From: Meloidogyne chitwoodi
Lineage: Eukaryota; Nematoda; Chromadorea; Rhabditida; Meloidogynidae
DNA: 64,000 nt
Assembly (NCBI GenBank): GCA_015183035.1
Contig: JACZZP010000002.1
Span: forward strand, 1,302,001 to 1,366,000
Direction of reading: 5' to 3'
Below the pieces are notes generated by a model. It did not search any database. It was not told the origin of the DNA and was given only the letters and a program-made list of their open reading frames with translations. Position 1 is the stretch's first letter, and each line of letters opens with the position of its first letter. Shown here piece after piece: positions 15,013 through 27,400 of this stretch. The translations under genes and the position numbers were made by a program.

Positions 15013-16168
15013 TTATTCTCTCATTGCAATAACAATTTGTAATGCTTGTTCAACATCTCCATTAGTTAATAAAAGAGCCTGAATATTTTCTTCATTATTA
15101 GTAAAACCAAATTCATTCATTTGTTGAAGTTGTGTATTAAATGTAACTCTGTAATTATTTACTTCCATTCCTGGCGTGCCTGTTTGTTGAGTAGATGAAC
15201 CTTGTTGTAAATTAGATGTTGGATGTGCTTCTCTTTCACCTAAAATATATAATTCATTTAAGAAAAATATTAAAAAATAATTTTAATCAATTTTATTTTT
15301 ATTAAAATTATTTATAAAAAATACCAAAAGCAACAGCAAAGGCTTGACTAAGCATTTGTTGAGTAATAAGAGGAGTCCCTATAACAGAATTTTGTTGATG
15401 CAAAGGTGCAGGTACATCTCTCATTGAATTGGGAAAACGAACAGAGGTAGAAGTAGATGAAAACTTTCCCGCAATATTATCTATTACCTTTTTAAATATG
15501 GATAAACAATCTGGGTGTTCATAAACAAATTTATCTTCCTTAAAAGTAAAAAATTAAATAAATCAAGAATAATTATTTAAAAAAATTTTAACCTTCATAA
15601 TAAATTGAATCAAAAGTCGAAAATCACTAACTGCGGCAAATCCAACATGATCAGAGATAAGATTTGGAAAATCAATCAAGGTCTGTTGAAAATTTTCACA
15701 ATTATTTTCATGCATATAAGATAGAAGCTAAAAAACTATATTTACTCAAATATTCTAAAAAGAATACAAATTTAAAAGCTTCAGCTGAAAGTTGATGAGG
15801 TGCATCATCTATTAATTTTCTATAGGAAGCTCGACAGGCCTGAAGTTTTTTATTTATTTCAGCATTACATTGGTCATTTGACATTTTTTGATGAGTATGC
15901 TGACAAATAATATATAAAGGACGGTTTATGTTTAAATGTTCTAGAGCTTCGAGTTTTTGATCAAGAGGCAATTTACGTCCAAAGAATACTAATGCTAAAT
16001 GATATTTGTTTAAAAAATACATTAAACATATAATTTACCATAATTTTCATAATTTTTGTCCATACAATAATTTTTAATTAATTCTAATACATTTCCGGAA
16101 CGATTAATAATTTTCTTATTACCATCAGGAAGAACAACTTGAATAGTATCCAGTACAGAATCACACAT
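15013..16168 (-). CDS. UBL7: UBL7-like ubiquitin-like/UBA protein
   Basis: ATG at 16168 gives MCDSVLDTIQVVLPDG. A ubiquitin-like domain covers roughly the first 80 residues (NVLELIKNYC, LVFFGRKLPLDQKLEALE, RPLYIICQH). The middle has VYEHPDCLSIFKKVIDNIAG, FPNSMRDVP and GTPLITQQMLSQAFAVAFG, which align with the HPALV, SSYRDMP and GTPITNDLFSQAL segments of UBL7. The C-terminus is a UBA domain (LQQMNEFGFTNNEENIQALL, then NGDVEQALQIVIAMRE). The family binds ubiquitin and is thought to act as a shuttle or adaptor. The frame stays open upstream of 16168, but that extension runs into a repeat element at 16232-16366, so I prefer this start. Confidence 0.85.
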
Positions 16169-16231
16169 GTTAGAAAAAAGCTGACAATAATTTATAAATT
16201 TTTTCGGAAATCCCCGACTAGAGCCGACCCG

Positions 16232-16366
16232 TGTCCAGACATTTCGACGACAGAATTGCACGACATTTCGTCCAACGGCAAAATCGTGGGATCGGGTAAA
16301 CGAAATGTAGTTTTTTGTTGTTGAGGCGAAATGTCGTGCAAATTTGTTTGACGAAATGTACAGGTC
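16232..16366. mobile_element. CGAAATGT-word foldback element, copy 1
   Basis: The two ends are inverted relatives (GTGTCCAGACATTTCG at the left; the right end read backwards gives CCTGTACATTTCGTC). The word ACATTTCG or CGAAATGT occurs repeatedly. The core ATTGCACGACATTTCG and the segment TCGGGTAAACGAAATG are shared exactly, in the same orientation, with a second copy at about 40759-40895. It lies just upstream of UBL7. Confidence 0.7.
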
Positions 16367-16441
16367 CAATTTTTTAATAGAGAGGGATCACCCCGGTTTG
16401 TCGCGACCGATTTGTTGCGATGATATCTTCTCTCGAATTAG

Positions 16442-16614
16442 AGATAGGAACAGGATCGGGTCCCGATCCTGTTTCCCGAGTTCCCGATCCGGTTTCCTGA
16501 TTTTTTGAGAAATCGGGATGAACTCGGGGAATTCCCGATTTTCCCGATCCAGGTCCGTCCCGATCGTTCAATTTTTAAATTTCCCGTTTCCCGATTTTTT
16601 CAAAATACCTATTC
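16442..16614. mobile_element. GC-rich element made of CCCGAT/ATCGGG words
   Basis: The element begins ATAGGAACAGGATCGGG and ends TTTTTTCAAAATACCTAT, so its ends are weakly inverted (ATAGG/CCTAT). The interior is mostly CCCGAT, TCCCGA and complements, plus a gattttttgag segment. The layout matches the element at 45676-45960, where the word is ACCCGG instead. No target duplication was found. Confidence 0.6.
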
Positions 16615-16681
16615 TATCTTGGATTGCTTTTTTTAAATAATTAGTTAAGGTTTTAATAAATATTAATTTTAGATATTTTTA

Positions 16682-17684
16682 ATGATGCAGAATAGATTTT
16701 TACAGCCAAAACATTTATTTTCATCATTATTTAATATATCAATTAGAACTTTGTTTAAACCACCAACGAATATTCCTTATTTGGGTATTTACAGGACTAA
16801 CGGTGAAATTTGTAGGAAGGATGATTTATTAGTTTATCAAAAAAGTATGAACTATCATCCGGGAGCTAACGTTTGTATTTAAATTAAAGTTAAATTATGT
16901 CATATTTGTATTTTAATATTATTTTCAATTATTTTATACCCTTTTTACAGGTAAGATGGCATTCTTTTAATGGACGGCATATGTTAAAAGCTAATTGTGA
17001 TGGAACTGTTTTAATCACTCGTGAGCATTGCAATCCTGATCCAAGCATTAAATTAATGGAAGATCTTTATAGTTTTAGGTTTTCATTATTTTATTATTAT
17101 TTAATTGTTTTCGGTATTTGTAGGATTATCACTCCCACTCCCCTCTTCAATCATTTTTTTACTGCGCCAAAAAAATACTCTGGACTATAATAAGACACTC
17201 CCAATAGATCCGAGTTTGAATTGTTTCCAGAAACTCGATATTTTATAACTTTGTTCTTATACATTAAAGTTTTCTTAGGGAATTTCAATCAAGTCAGTTC
17301 AGAGTATTTTTTCGGCGCAGTAAAAAAAGGTGCGGCATTGAAGAGGGGAGGGAGTGTGATAATCCTACAAGGGGGTGGGGTGTCATTTGAGCGACGCCGT
17401 TTGAGCGATGCCGAGTGAGCGACAGATTTTGAGCGACAGCCATTTGGGCGACCGTAGTAAAGGTCCCATTTGGCGACGAATTTTAACAAATGGACATCGC
17501 CTAAATGGCTGTCGCTCAAAATCTTTCGCTCACTCGGCATCGCTCAAACGGCGTCACTCAAATGACTCGCTCCCTCCTACAAGTACTTTATTTTTACAGA
17601 AATTATGAAAATATTTACAAATTGACTTTAAATATAATTCCAAGAAAGATGTCAAATACATTTTCATTTTTGGATGAGGAATAG
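16682..17684 (+). CDS. MRPL27: Mitochondrial ribosomal protein bL27m
   Basis: Three exons (16682-16870, 16951-17078, 17600-17684) give about 134 residues. The N-terminus MMQNRFLQPKHLFSSLF is Phe- and basic-rich with no acidic residue, as expected of a mitochondrial targeting peptide. YQKSMNYHPGANV, followed by LKANCDGTVLITREHCNPD, matches the conserved bL27m core (RxxRxHPGxNV, then a glycine turn and T+E). L27 lies near the peptidyl-transferase centre of the mitochondrial large subunit. The second intron (17079-17599) is about ten times longer than its neighbours because it holds foldback elements; the frame still joins cleanly across it (LYSF-R-NYENIY). The stop lies 143 bases before deoxyhypusine synthase, which suggests an operon. 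Confidence 0.82.
17118..17370. mobile_element. Foldback MITE in L27 intron (first unit)
   Basis: Ends TTGTAGGATTATCAC and GTGATAATCCTACAA are exact inverts. Longer arms (about 17118-17186 and 17299-17370) pair through CCCTCTTCAATC and ACTGCGCC...TACTC. The centre (17191-17230) shares a 40-base sequence with the element at 62108-62738. Confidence 0.75.
17371..17583. mobile_element. GAGCGAC-word foldback element in L27 intron
   Basis: Two arms of about 75-80 bases (17371-17452 and about 17495-17583) are inverted copies. Each arm is built from repeated TGAGCGA units (ATTTGAGCGACGCC, GTTTGAGCGATGCC, GAGTGAGCGACAG, TTTGAGCGACAGCC). The right end TCCTACAA also inverts the left end of the neighbouring unit at 17118, so the two may be one composite insertion. 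Confidence 0.75.
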
Positions 17685-17827
17685 TTTTATTTTTTGTTTA
17701 CTTAAATAATAAATATTAAATATTGAGCAACCACAAGCATTATAAAGAACACTAATAGTTTTTATATCTTTGAAAATATTTCTTTTAAAATAAATTTATT
17801 ATTTAATTTAAAAATTGTATCTTTCCG

Positions 17828-19175
<1,348 letters not shown>

Positions 19176-19390
19176 TTGCTAGCCATCTCGTACTTAACTT
19201 TTAAAAATTTATTTAACTATAAAATTTTATTTACGTAGCACAGGCATTACTACAGTTAGCACAATAATTTTTACAATATTAATAATGTAAGGCATGTAAA
19301 AATAAAACCGGATAAAAATGCAATGTCAATCAAAAAGAGAATCCTACCCAGAAAAGTAAAACAATTATGAATTTAATATAACCTTAAAGA
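19176..19390. other. Short convergent intergenic region
   Basis: The 3' ends of deoxyhypusine synthase (+) and the carrier (-) face each other. A polyadenylation-type aataaa occurs near 19297 on the + strand. Nothing else is seen. Confidence 0.5.
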
Positions 19391-21076
19391 TCACAACGAT
19401 TTCTGTTTTGCATTCTCTCCATACATTAGTCGGGCATAAAATCCGTTCAACTGCTCAAGAATTATGAATGTTAATACCTGAAAGTAAGTTTATTTTTTCA
19501 AACGTTGGGTATTTTATTGATGAATCTATTTTATAGACAAAAACTATAAATGTCAGGTCGCCTAAAATTTATTGGGTCGGGTTTTGAATTAGAAGAATGC
19601 CATCTTATATTTCATTAAAACCTAGGTCTGGAATCGAACATGTAATCGAAGAAAGCCCGATCAGACATCTTCGTTCAACCCGAGCCTGGGTCGAGGATTT
19701 TTGGGTCGACTCTGACCAACAATTCCTTTCAACCCGGCACGGTAATATAGTACCAAATTATTAAATTTAACTCTATAAATAGAAATTACAGTGTGAGGTC
19801 CAAGCCGCATATAATATGGTAAAAATCCTTTCCAGAATGCAAAGAAACCTTCATTTTTTACCACTCGACCAATAACGTCAGAAATCCCAGAAAATTCGGG
19901 CCTTCCATCAATGACTTGCATATTTTGTATCCTTATATTAATAAATTAAGGAATGTTTTATTCTAATTACCTTGTCTTAATAATATCAACCGGCATGCTC
20001 GCTAACGTCGTTGCTAGTCCGCTTACCCTTTATTTTTGATGTACATATTTACCAGGGATGGGCAAAATTGGAAAATAAAATCCGAAATAAAATGTAAAAA
20101 AATAAAAACCGAAATACGATATCCGAAATAAAAATGTCTAAAAAACCCGAAACTTGCCCATCCCTGATATTTACTAACTTTGAAGAACCCCCAACTTACA
20201 TTGATGCTAAAAAATGTACTTGAATTCCTTCATTAATTCCAGCAAATAAAAAGTATTGCTTAGCTTGTGAATACGTAGCAAGTTGTGCCGAGTTCACTAC
20301 CATTGCCCTTACAACTTTTAAAAGGAGGTTTTCATTTAAATTTATCCAATTATACCTGTCGGAGTACAACCCTATAAATATTAATTAGAATCATATGAAT
20401 GTTACAAATACTCACTCTCCACAATGTAAGTATCCCTTCTTCTCGTGCAACTCTATTGAGTGAATCAAACACATTTCTATAATTTCTTCGTTCATTTTTG
20501 GGTAAACGTCCGTCGGAGGTCATTCGAATTAATGCCAGTTCCATCGGATTTCTGAGTTTAAACATGAATAAAAAGAGATTACAGAAATAATACCCTAAAA
20601 GAGAGGCAATGCCTCCAGAAGTCATACCAATTATAGATTTTAGTGCAAATGATGGACTCTTTCTTTCTTGACTACAAAATTCGAAAAGCCAGGAATACAA
20701 TCCAAGCCTGGTGGTTGTATAAGTTGCTTGGCGAGCAAGACCAGCAGAAAGACCTTAACTTTATATTTAAAACTATTTGAAAATTTTACCATTATATAAT
20801 GAAATAAATCCTTCCTTTTTAACGATTGAGCGGATTGCATCAAAAGATGAAGAATATTCACGTTTTCCATCCATTCCCGATAATTGCATCCTTGTTTAGA
20901 TTAATTTATAATTATTATTTAAGCCCAAGATTAATAGAAACCAACCTATTCTTTACTAAATCCAATGGTTGAACGAACAAAGTTGCTCCCATCCCTGATA
21001 ATCCGCCAAAAAAAAACTTTATATATCCAGGAGTCGAATACTCTAACAAGGAAGCATTTTTCGAAGTTGTAGACAT
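19391..21076 (-). CDS. SLC25A11: Mitochondrial 2-oxoglutarate/malate carrier
   Basis: The gene starts with MSTTSKNASLLEYSTP at 21076 and ends LMYGENAKQKSL. Three carrier repeats are present, each with its PxD/ExxK/R-type signature: QPLDLVKNR in repeat 1, NPMELALIR in repeat 2 and MPVDIIKTR in repeat 3. GRVVKNEGFFAFWKGF and YYMRLGPHTV are followed, across an intron, by LTFIILEQLN, as in SLC25A11 and C. elegans misc-1. The protein exchanges 2-oxoglutarate for malate across the inner mitochondrial membrane. The last intron (about 19485-19790) is enlarged by word-rich DNA and another intron holds a hAT-like MITE; the coding sequence is intact in spite of both. Confidence 0.9.
19555..19745. repeat. 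GGGTCG-word-rich insert in carrier intron
   Basis: In this otherwise AT-rich intron, words such as GGGTCG, CAACCCG and GGTCGA recur many times (GGGTCGGG, CAACCCGAGCC, GGGTCGAGG, GGGTCGACTC, CAACCCGGC). This resembles the other word-built elements of the window. I found no clear terminal repeats, so the limits are approximate. Confidence 0.4.
20053..20166. mobile_element. hAT-like MITE with perfect 8-bp TSD
   Basis: The element starts CAGGGATGGGCAA and ends TTGCCCATCCCTG, an exact 13-bp inverted repeat of hAT type. ATATTTAC lies directly outside both ends (20045-20052 and 20167-20174), a perfect 8-bp target duplication. The 114-base body repeats CCGAAATA-like words. It lies in a carrier intron. 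Confidence 0.92.
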
Positions 21077-21490
21077 TTCTCTGAAGCAAAAGAGTGTAAA
21101 TGAAAACTTACAGAATGAATAAATATTGAGCGGTTCTTTGTAATGATTGAAAAAATGTAATGCAACAAAATCTATCTAAAATTTAGTTGCACTTAAGAAA
21201 ACAAGATTTTTTAATCTGAAAAATATTTTAAGCATATATAACTGTAAAAATAACAGAATAACAAACATAGTAAGAACATTTTTCTTTAATGCTTATTCGA
21301 AAAAATGAAAATGAGGGAGAATATGTCCAAAATTTTGGCAATGAGAATCTATCTTCAGAAATAAAATTATACATTGGATATATAGCTGAGTTTAAAAAGC
21401 ATGGGGAATAACATAATTTTATTACAAACATAGGATCTTTAAAAAAGCATTAAAATGACTATAATATAGAATAAAAGGCGACTACAGTTA
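21077..21490. other. Intergenic between two minus-strand genes
   Basis: It lies between the carrier start and the NIPBL stop. I see no gene. A short open frame on the minus strand at 21228-21431 has no family resemblance. Confidence 0.45.
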
Positions 21491-24400
21491 TTAAAAATAA
21501 CTTGATTCTTCATCAACAGAAGTATAAACAGCAAGTGTTGAAATTTCATCATCATCCTTTTTATCATCAAGTGAAAGAAGCATTTCATGAAACTAAAATT
21601 AAATTATTTCTAATTTTTTTATAATTCTTAAACCCTGTGAAAATCTTCTGCAATCTTTATATCATCGTCAACAATTTTATTTTTTTCAATTTCGTTAAAA
21701 ATAAAATCAGGTGAGAATACCGGAATATTTCGACGATTAACAGGCTTTTCATGAACATTAGTTGGTTCAGAAGGACTGTATTCTGCTATTTTATCCTCTT
21801 TAAAACCAAATATGTGCATCAAAAACTTTTTTAAATGTAATAAGATAAAACAAGCATGACTATTCTTCTTGAGCTCATAAATTCGTTCCTTGTCCTCAGG
21901 GAGATGCTCTTAAAATTAGAATAAGATTTTATTTTAAAAATAATAAAAAGAAAGACTTTTAATATATTCAACACTAAATTCTTCTAATTCGTCCACATTA
22001 ATTGAATTGTTAACGTTAGTTTCATCTTTGTTTAATTCTAAACGACTTCCAAGTTGTGCATGAATAAGTAATTGCCGTAACTGACTAAGAATGTTTTGAC
22101 CAGAAACGGAAATAATTGTGTTTGCTTGATGTATTACATAAAGAGGCTCATCCATTACTGAATATGGAAAGTGCGCCAAATTATCAGCAAGGTAAAGCCA
22201 TTCTTCTTGTTCAGTTTTCTTTAATTATAATAATTTTTTATTTAGATACATACATATGTATGTATATTTAATTTTTTAAATAACCTCATTGTTTTCCTCA
22301 GAGAAAATTTTCAATAGGGAAGAGAGAAAAGCACGTCTGTTTTGCCTGTTAGCACGTACATTAATATAGAAAATAGAAAGTAAAGCTGTGACATCTGACG
22401 AATGAGTTGGTAATTTTTCATCTAAAAATTAAATTATCTATAATTAAATGTTAAACTAAATATAACATTACCATCTGCAAACGACCGGTTGCTATTCAGT
22501 GGGTTATCATTAGCGCGAAAACCACGAATAATTTTACTTGGTTTACTTCGAATCTTCTTCTGTAATTGGAAAGAAAGTCTAATACCAGCTACTGCCTTGC
22601 TCTAAAAAAGTTTGCTTGAAAATATAATAAAAGAATCTTACAAGAATAAGTCCTTTGTATTTTGAATTCATTTCTCTAATCAATATCTCAACTCGAGTTC
22701 TAATTCCACTCAAAATGTCTGTGGACATTGCTATGAGTGTAGGAACAGATGATCCAGGTGTTACCAATCCTTGTTCTAATGTCTGGCGAATAACTTGAGA
22801 AGAATTAACACGAACTGTTTCACTTAAAAATTAATTTTATATATTAAAATAAACATGAATATACATACTCATTATGAAAATAACACTTAAGAATGGCATT
22901 CCAGTATTGCTGAATAATGCTAGAACTAAGACCCGATGAGCCAGATTCCATCTCCTTCAAATTGTCTAATTTTGACCGCTGTTGCTGTTCATCAAGAATA
23001 TCATCAATAACAAGTGAATCATCTTCCTGTTGTTTTGATTGTTGTTCTCTATCAAGTTTGGTTTGTGCAGCTCTTTTCATTGCCCTTTGCTCTTCAGCGT
23101 AAAGAAAACAAGTGATATTTTTTAAGACTTGTACTTTCAATTGAAGATAAACTTGTTTATCTGAGTTTAAGAGTACCTAAAGTGTTAAAAGATAAAATGA
23201 AAGTAAAAATGTTTAGATCATACCATATAAAGACTTTTCAGTTCTTCTCGACGTAAAATCTCAGGACATCCGGCGGCAAGTTGACCTGAATTTAACAATT
23301 TTCTATTTAAGGAGAGAAGTCATACCGAGAGCAATCAATGCTTTTTGTGATATTGTATGATCAGAAAAACGAGAATAGTAAAAAAGAATTAAAAAGACTG
23401 AGTCGCGAACTACGCATTTCCGTTCAATATTTTCACAAAATCCAACAGAAACACTATCGTCAATAAAAAGATCTCGTTGATCATTCTTTAAAAGAATATC
23501 AAAGTCAAAATAACGGCACATTAATCCAATAGAGTAAAGTGCTCGAAGCAAATTTGGTTTCTTTTCAGGGCTGAGCTCAAAAGGAGTAGAACTATCATTA
23601 CTTCGCTCTAGTTCTATTTTAGATTTTTCAAGATATTCTAAAATAAGTGTATTTGTAAATTATTTTTAATAACACCAACTGTAGTAGACGATAAAAAGTC
23701 GGCAAATGCTTGGCTGTTCTTCGGTTTGCAAAAACTTCAATTGAATTTCACTCATACAAGATATAGCGCTTGCAATCAAAAGCATTCCACCATCTTTAAC
23801 AATGTTATTTAAACGTGCATCTAATTGTCTAATGAGTATTTGTGAGGTATTGTAACTGTCCATTAGGGGAATAATCTCTTCTAACATTCCAATAATCTAT
23901 AAAAACATTTTGAAATTTTGATGTCTTTTTATTTTACTTGATTAAGAACTCTAGATTCTAATGTTGAAGAACTTGAAATAGACAAATATGGCATGAATAC
24001 TTCGATGTGACGAATTAACAGTTCAGCCCGTGCTTTGGCAAAGAAAAATAGAATAGTTAAGGTTGCAAACAATCGTGTTTGAAAATCTTTTGATCTAACA
24101 AGATTAACTTCATCTAATTTTTGATCTAAAATTTACCGAGGATTATACAAAATAAATAGAGAGATGATAAAAATACCCTGAACAGCCTCTTTCTCTAAAT
24201 TTAGAACATAATCTACTAATGCATCAACTAGTTGCCTGGAGGCTACAATGACATTCTGTTCCTGAGAATTTTTGACTAACACATTAATTAATGTTCCGAT
24301 ATGATCTGCAGAGCCTTCCATAATACTAAAAATCGTCGTTTCAACAAGAAGGCGAACCTAGATAATTTTTTTAAATATAGGTAATTGCAAAATTGGATTA

Positions 24401-27400
24401 TGGACCTTCTCATTCAACTTTGCGTGCACTGGGCTCATCCAAAGCTGTTGAAAAGTCTCAAGACACATTTTTTTAACACTTTCTTCATCATTAATTCTTT
24501 GAATAATTTCAGAAAGAATTTGAGGAGCATTTTCATGTTTCGGTCTAAGGAGAACAACATCTCTAAGTATGCGAACTACACGTTTACGAACAGCAATTGC
24601 TGTGTCCTTAAATTAAAGAATAATTAATAAGTATTATATAATGAATGTTATAAAACCTTTGTCCTGTTAATTAATATAGAATAGTATGTATCAAATAAAT
24701 CTGGCTTGGAAACCAGACATTTTCCAATCAAATCAAAGGTAGCTTCTCTAACTGATGCGTTGGAATCAATTAATCGGTCTTGAACGATTTTATTGACTTC
24801 AGGCTAAAAAATAATATTTACAATGAATAAATTTATTATATTATTCCTTTAACAAATAAATAAATATATAGGGGCCTTGTGGCGCAACGGATAACGCGTT
24901 GGTCTACGGAACCAAAGATTGCAGGTTCGAATCCTGCCAAGGTCGTGCATTTTTAAAAAATATAAAGCGAAATATTTTTAGAAAAATACGGATGCGAAAT
25001 AAAAATTTAGTATTTAACTAACAATCATCAACACTTGTGAATCTGCTTCAACAATCTGTGCTAAACACTTCATTGCTTTAGCTCGAATCGCAACAGGATA
25101 CAGATCTGGCTTAAATCCTTCCAAAATACGACGCAAATAAACATCGAATAGATGTCTAAAATGGAAATAATTACGTAATATGAATAAATGGATAAACATA
25201 CGATAATTCTTTTTTAGAGGCCAAATATTTAACAACCCAATTTGCATCACATTCTACAAGAACATTTCCGTTCTTCGCAATAAATTGCATTCGCCGTTTT
25301 AAATGCTGTTTATCCATGAGCCCCATAATAAACAATTTCATGCTTTGACCTTTCTCAGAAATTCTAGCTATTTTTTGTTCATTTTTCTGACCTTCCTTAT
25401 GTGATAAATCACTCTTTCCAATTGCTTTCACATAACGCTCCTTGACAACTTCTACGTCTAGTACCGTCTCTCGGTACCATTCAACAGCATAGAAAAGTAG
25501 AATATACTGAAATAATAAAAATTAAAGATCATACGTCGGAGATATTTAAGAATTTATTATCATATAAAAAACCTCGACAGAAACATCTCCATCCCACATA
25601 GTTCCAATTATATAATCAAATAATGCTTGTTCAAGTTTGCGGATCTTTTCACTCGAAGACAACTAAAACGATTTTATTATATGATTTTTAATAAATTCCT
25701 ACATGACTAATGTCTACTTCCTCAACATTATAGTTTGGATCGTAAGAATTTTCATCAAATAGGATGCTCTTAACAATAGAATTTAAACGAGTCTTTTCTT
25801 GAGTTGGAGAATCTGCAGAGAGAACAGTCACTCTATCTTTACGTAGACGTGCAGTAATTATGCCAAGATAATCGAGGGAAGCCACTCGCAAAGAAAGATC
25901 AAATGTTTTGGATCGATAATGCATAATTAGCAAATTACCCAAAACAGTAAGTACCATTTCAGCAACAGGCCACATTGGGCGATATAATGCAACAAGAATA
26001 TCCTAAAAATTAAATGATTTTAAAATACTACCAAAAACTAGAAAAATAGAAATAAATGTCATTGAAAGTGAAGGAAATAGACGACAATTATAAAAAGAAA
26101 AACCTGAAGAAATTGTTCAAATAACCGCCTATAGTCATCTTCTGCCTTTGCTGTGCATTTACCTAAAAAACCGCCAAGGAAAAAAGCAGCCAATTTTTTG
26201 GCCTCATCAAAAGAGTCAAGAACAATTTTATCATCGGAATCACGTATTTTCTCATGACGATAATCATTTTGATGTTGAATAGCTTTGCGTGGAGGTAACT
26301 GAAAAAAAAACAATTGATAAAATAAAAATAATAACCTGAACAGCTGATTGAACCAATTGCAAAATAAGAACAGTGAAATTACCAATAGATTCATGAGAAC
26401 TAAGGCGATAGGAATTGCGAATGCTGCGCGTCAAAGGTAGCTTATGAACCATATTAAGAAGGTCAAGTAGCAGCGTTCGACGCAAAGTAGGGCATTTAGC
26501 AAAAATTATTGGAAGAAGTTTAATTGCTTGCATTTGAACTTCCGGCACATTTTCAACAAAGAAAGGAGGTGTACAAAGCGAACCTAATTGAATCATCAGT
26601 GTCTCGTTAAGACTGTGAAGACGAGCCTGTAAACATTACAAACTAAAGTTCATTATGAAAAAGTCAACCAATTCTGAAAAGCAAGTCAACAAATCAAGAA
26701 GTCTACTGTACAATTGTGATGTATTTACATTTCTTGAACCGATATTTTTTTTAATAAATGAACTATCCAATGATTTTCGTAATTTAGAAGACTGAGACTT
26801 TAATGAATAATCTGTATTTGGATAAATAACATGATGAAGGCATTGCTTGCACAATTGAACTGAACGCTCAAAAACATCCTCCACTAAAACCTTAAAAAAT
26901 AAAAACTATCGTTTAAGATATTAGAAACGAAATAGTACCTGTTTTGGCATTCGTCTAGAAGTCATAATACATAAAGAAGTTAAAGCAGCATCGACCGATT
27001 TAAGCAAACGTTCATCAATCAATTCACGAAATGTATCTTCAGTTTCATCATTCTAAAAAAATATATTTTTACGTAAACTTTTAAATATAAAAAATTCATA
27101 ATTAAAAATTCTTTTTTGTAATAACCAGAAAGTAGAATATGTGTTTTGTTTATAAGCCAAAACGTCAGAATAAATTAAAAGTATTTAGTAATAAATAATA
27201 AACGTTAACAACCTCATTTCCTCTAATACGAGCATACAAAGTCGAACAAGTACCGTCTTCATTGTCAATTAAAACTTCATTAATATTTTTTTCAAGAACT
27301 GCCAACAATTTAACAAGCTTCTCAGTCGGTACATCAGAAAGTTTTTGCCATGCTTTTAATTTCTGAGCCTCAATTCTAAGTTCCTCCAGAATAGATTTTT

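Noticed and set aside
16022..16571. Open frames upstream of UBL7 on the minus strand (115 and 65 codons)
   Set aside because: Their upstream parts are translations of the repeat elements at 16232-16366 and 16442-16614; only the part from Met at 16168 belongs to UBL7.
17221..17608. Three overlapping open frames on both strands around the L27 intron
   Set aside because: They translate the foldback arms (recurrent SDAE/SSERQ-like peptides) and are not genes.
22917..23102. Serine/cysteine-rich + strand open frame of 61 codons
   Set aside because: It is the antisense shadow of a charged NIPBL exon.
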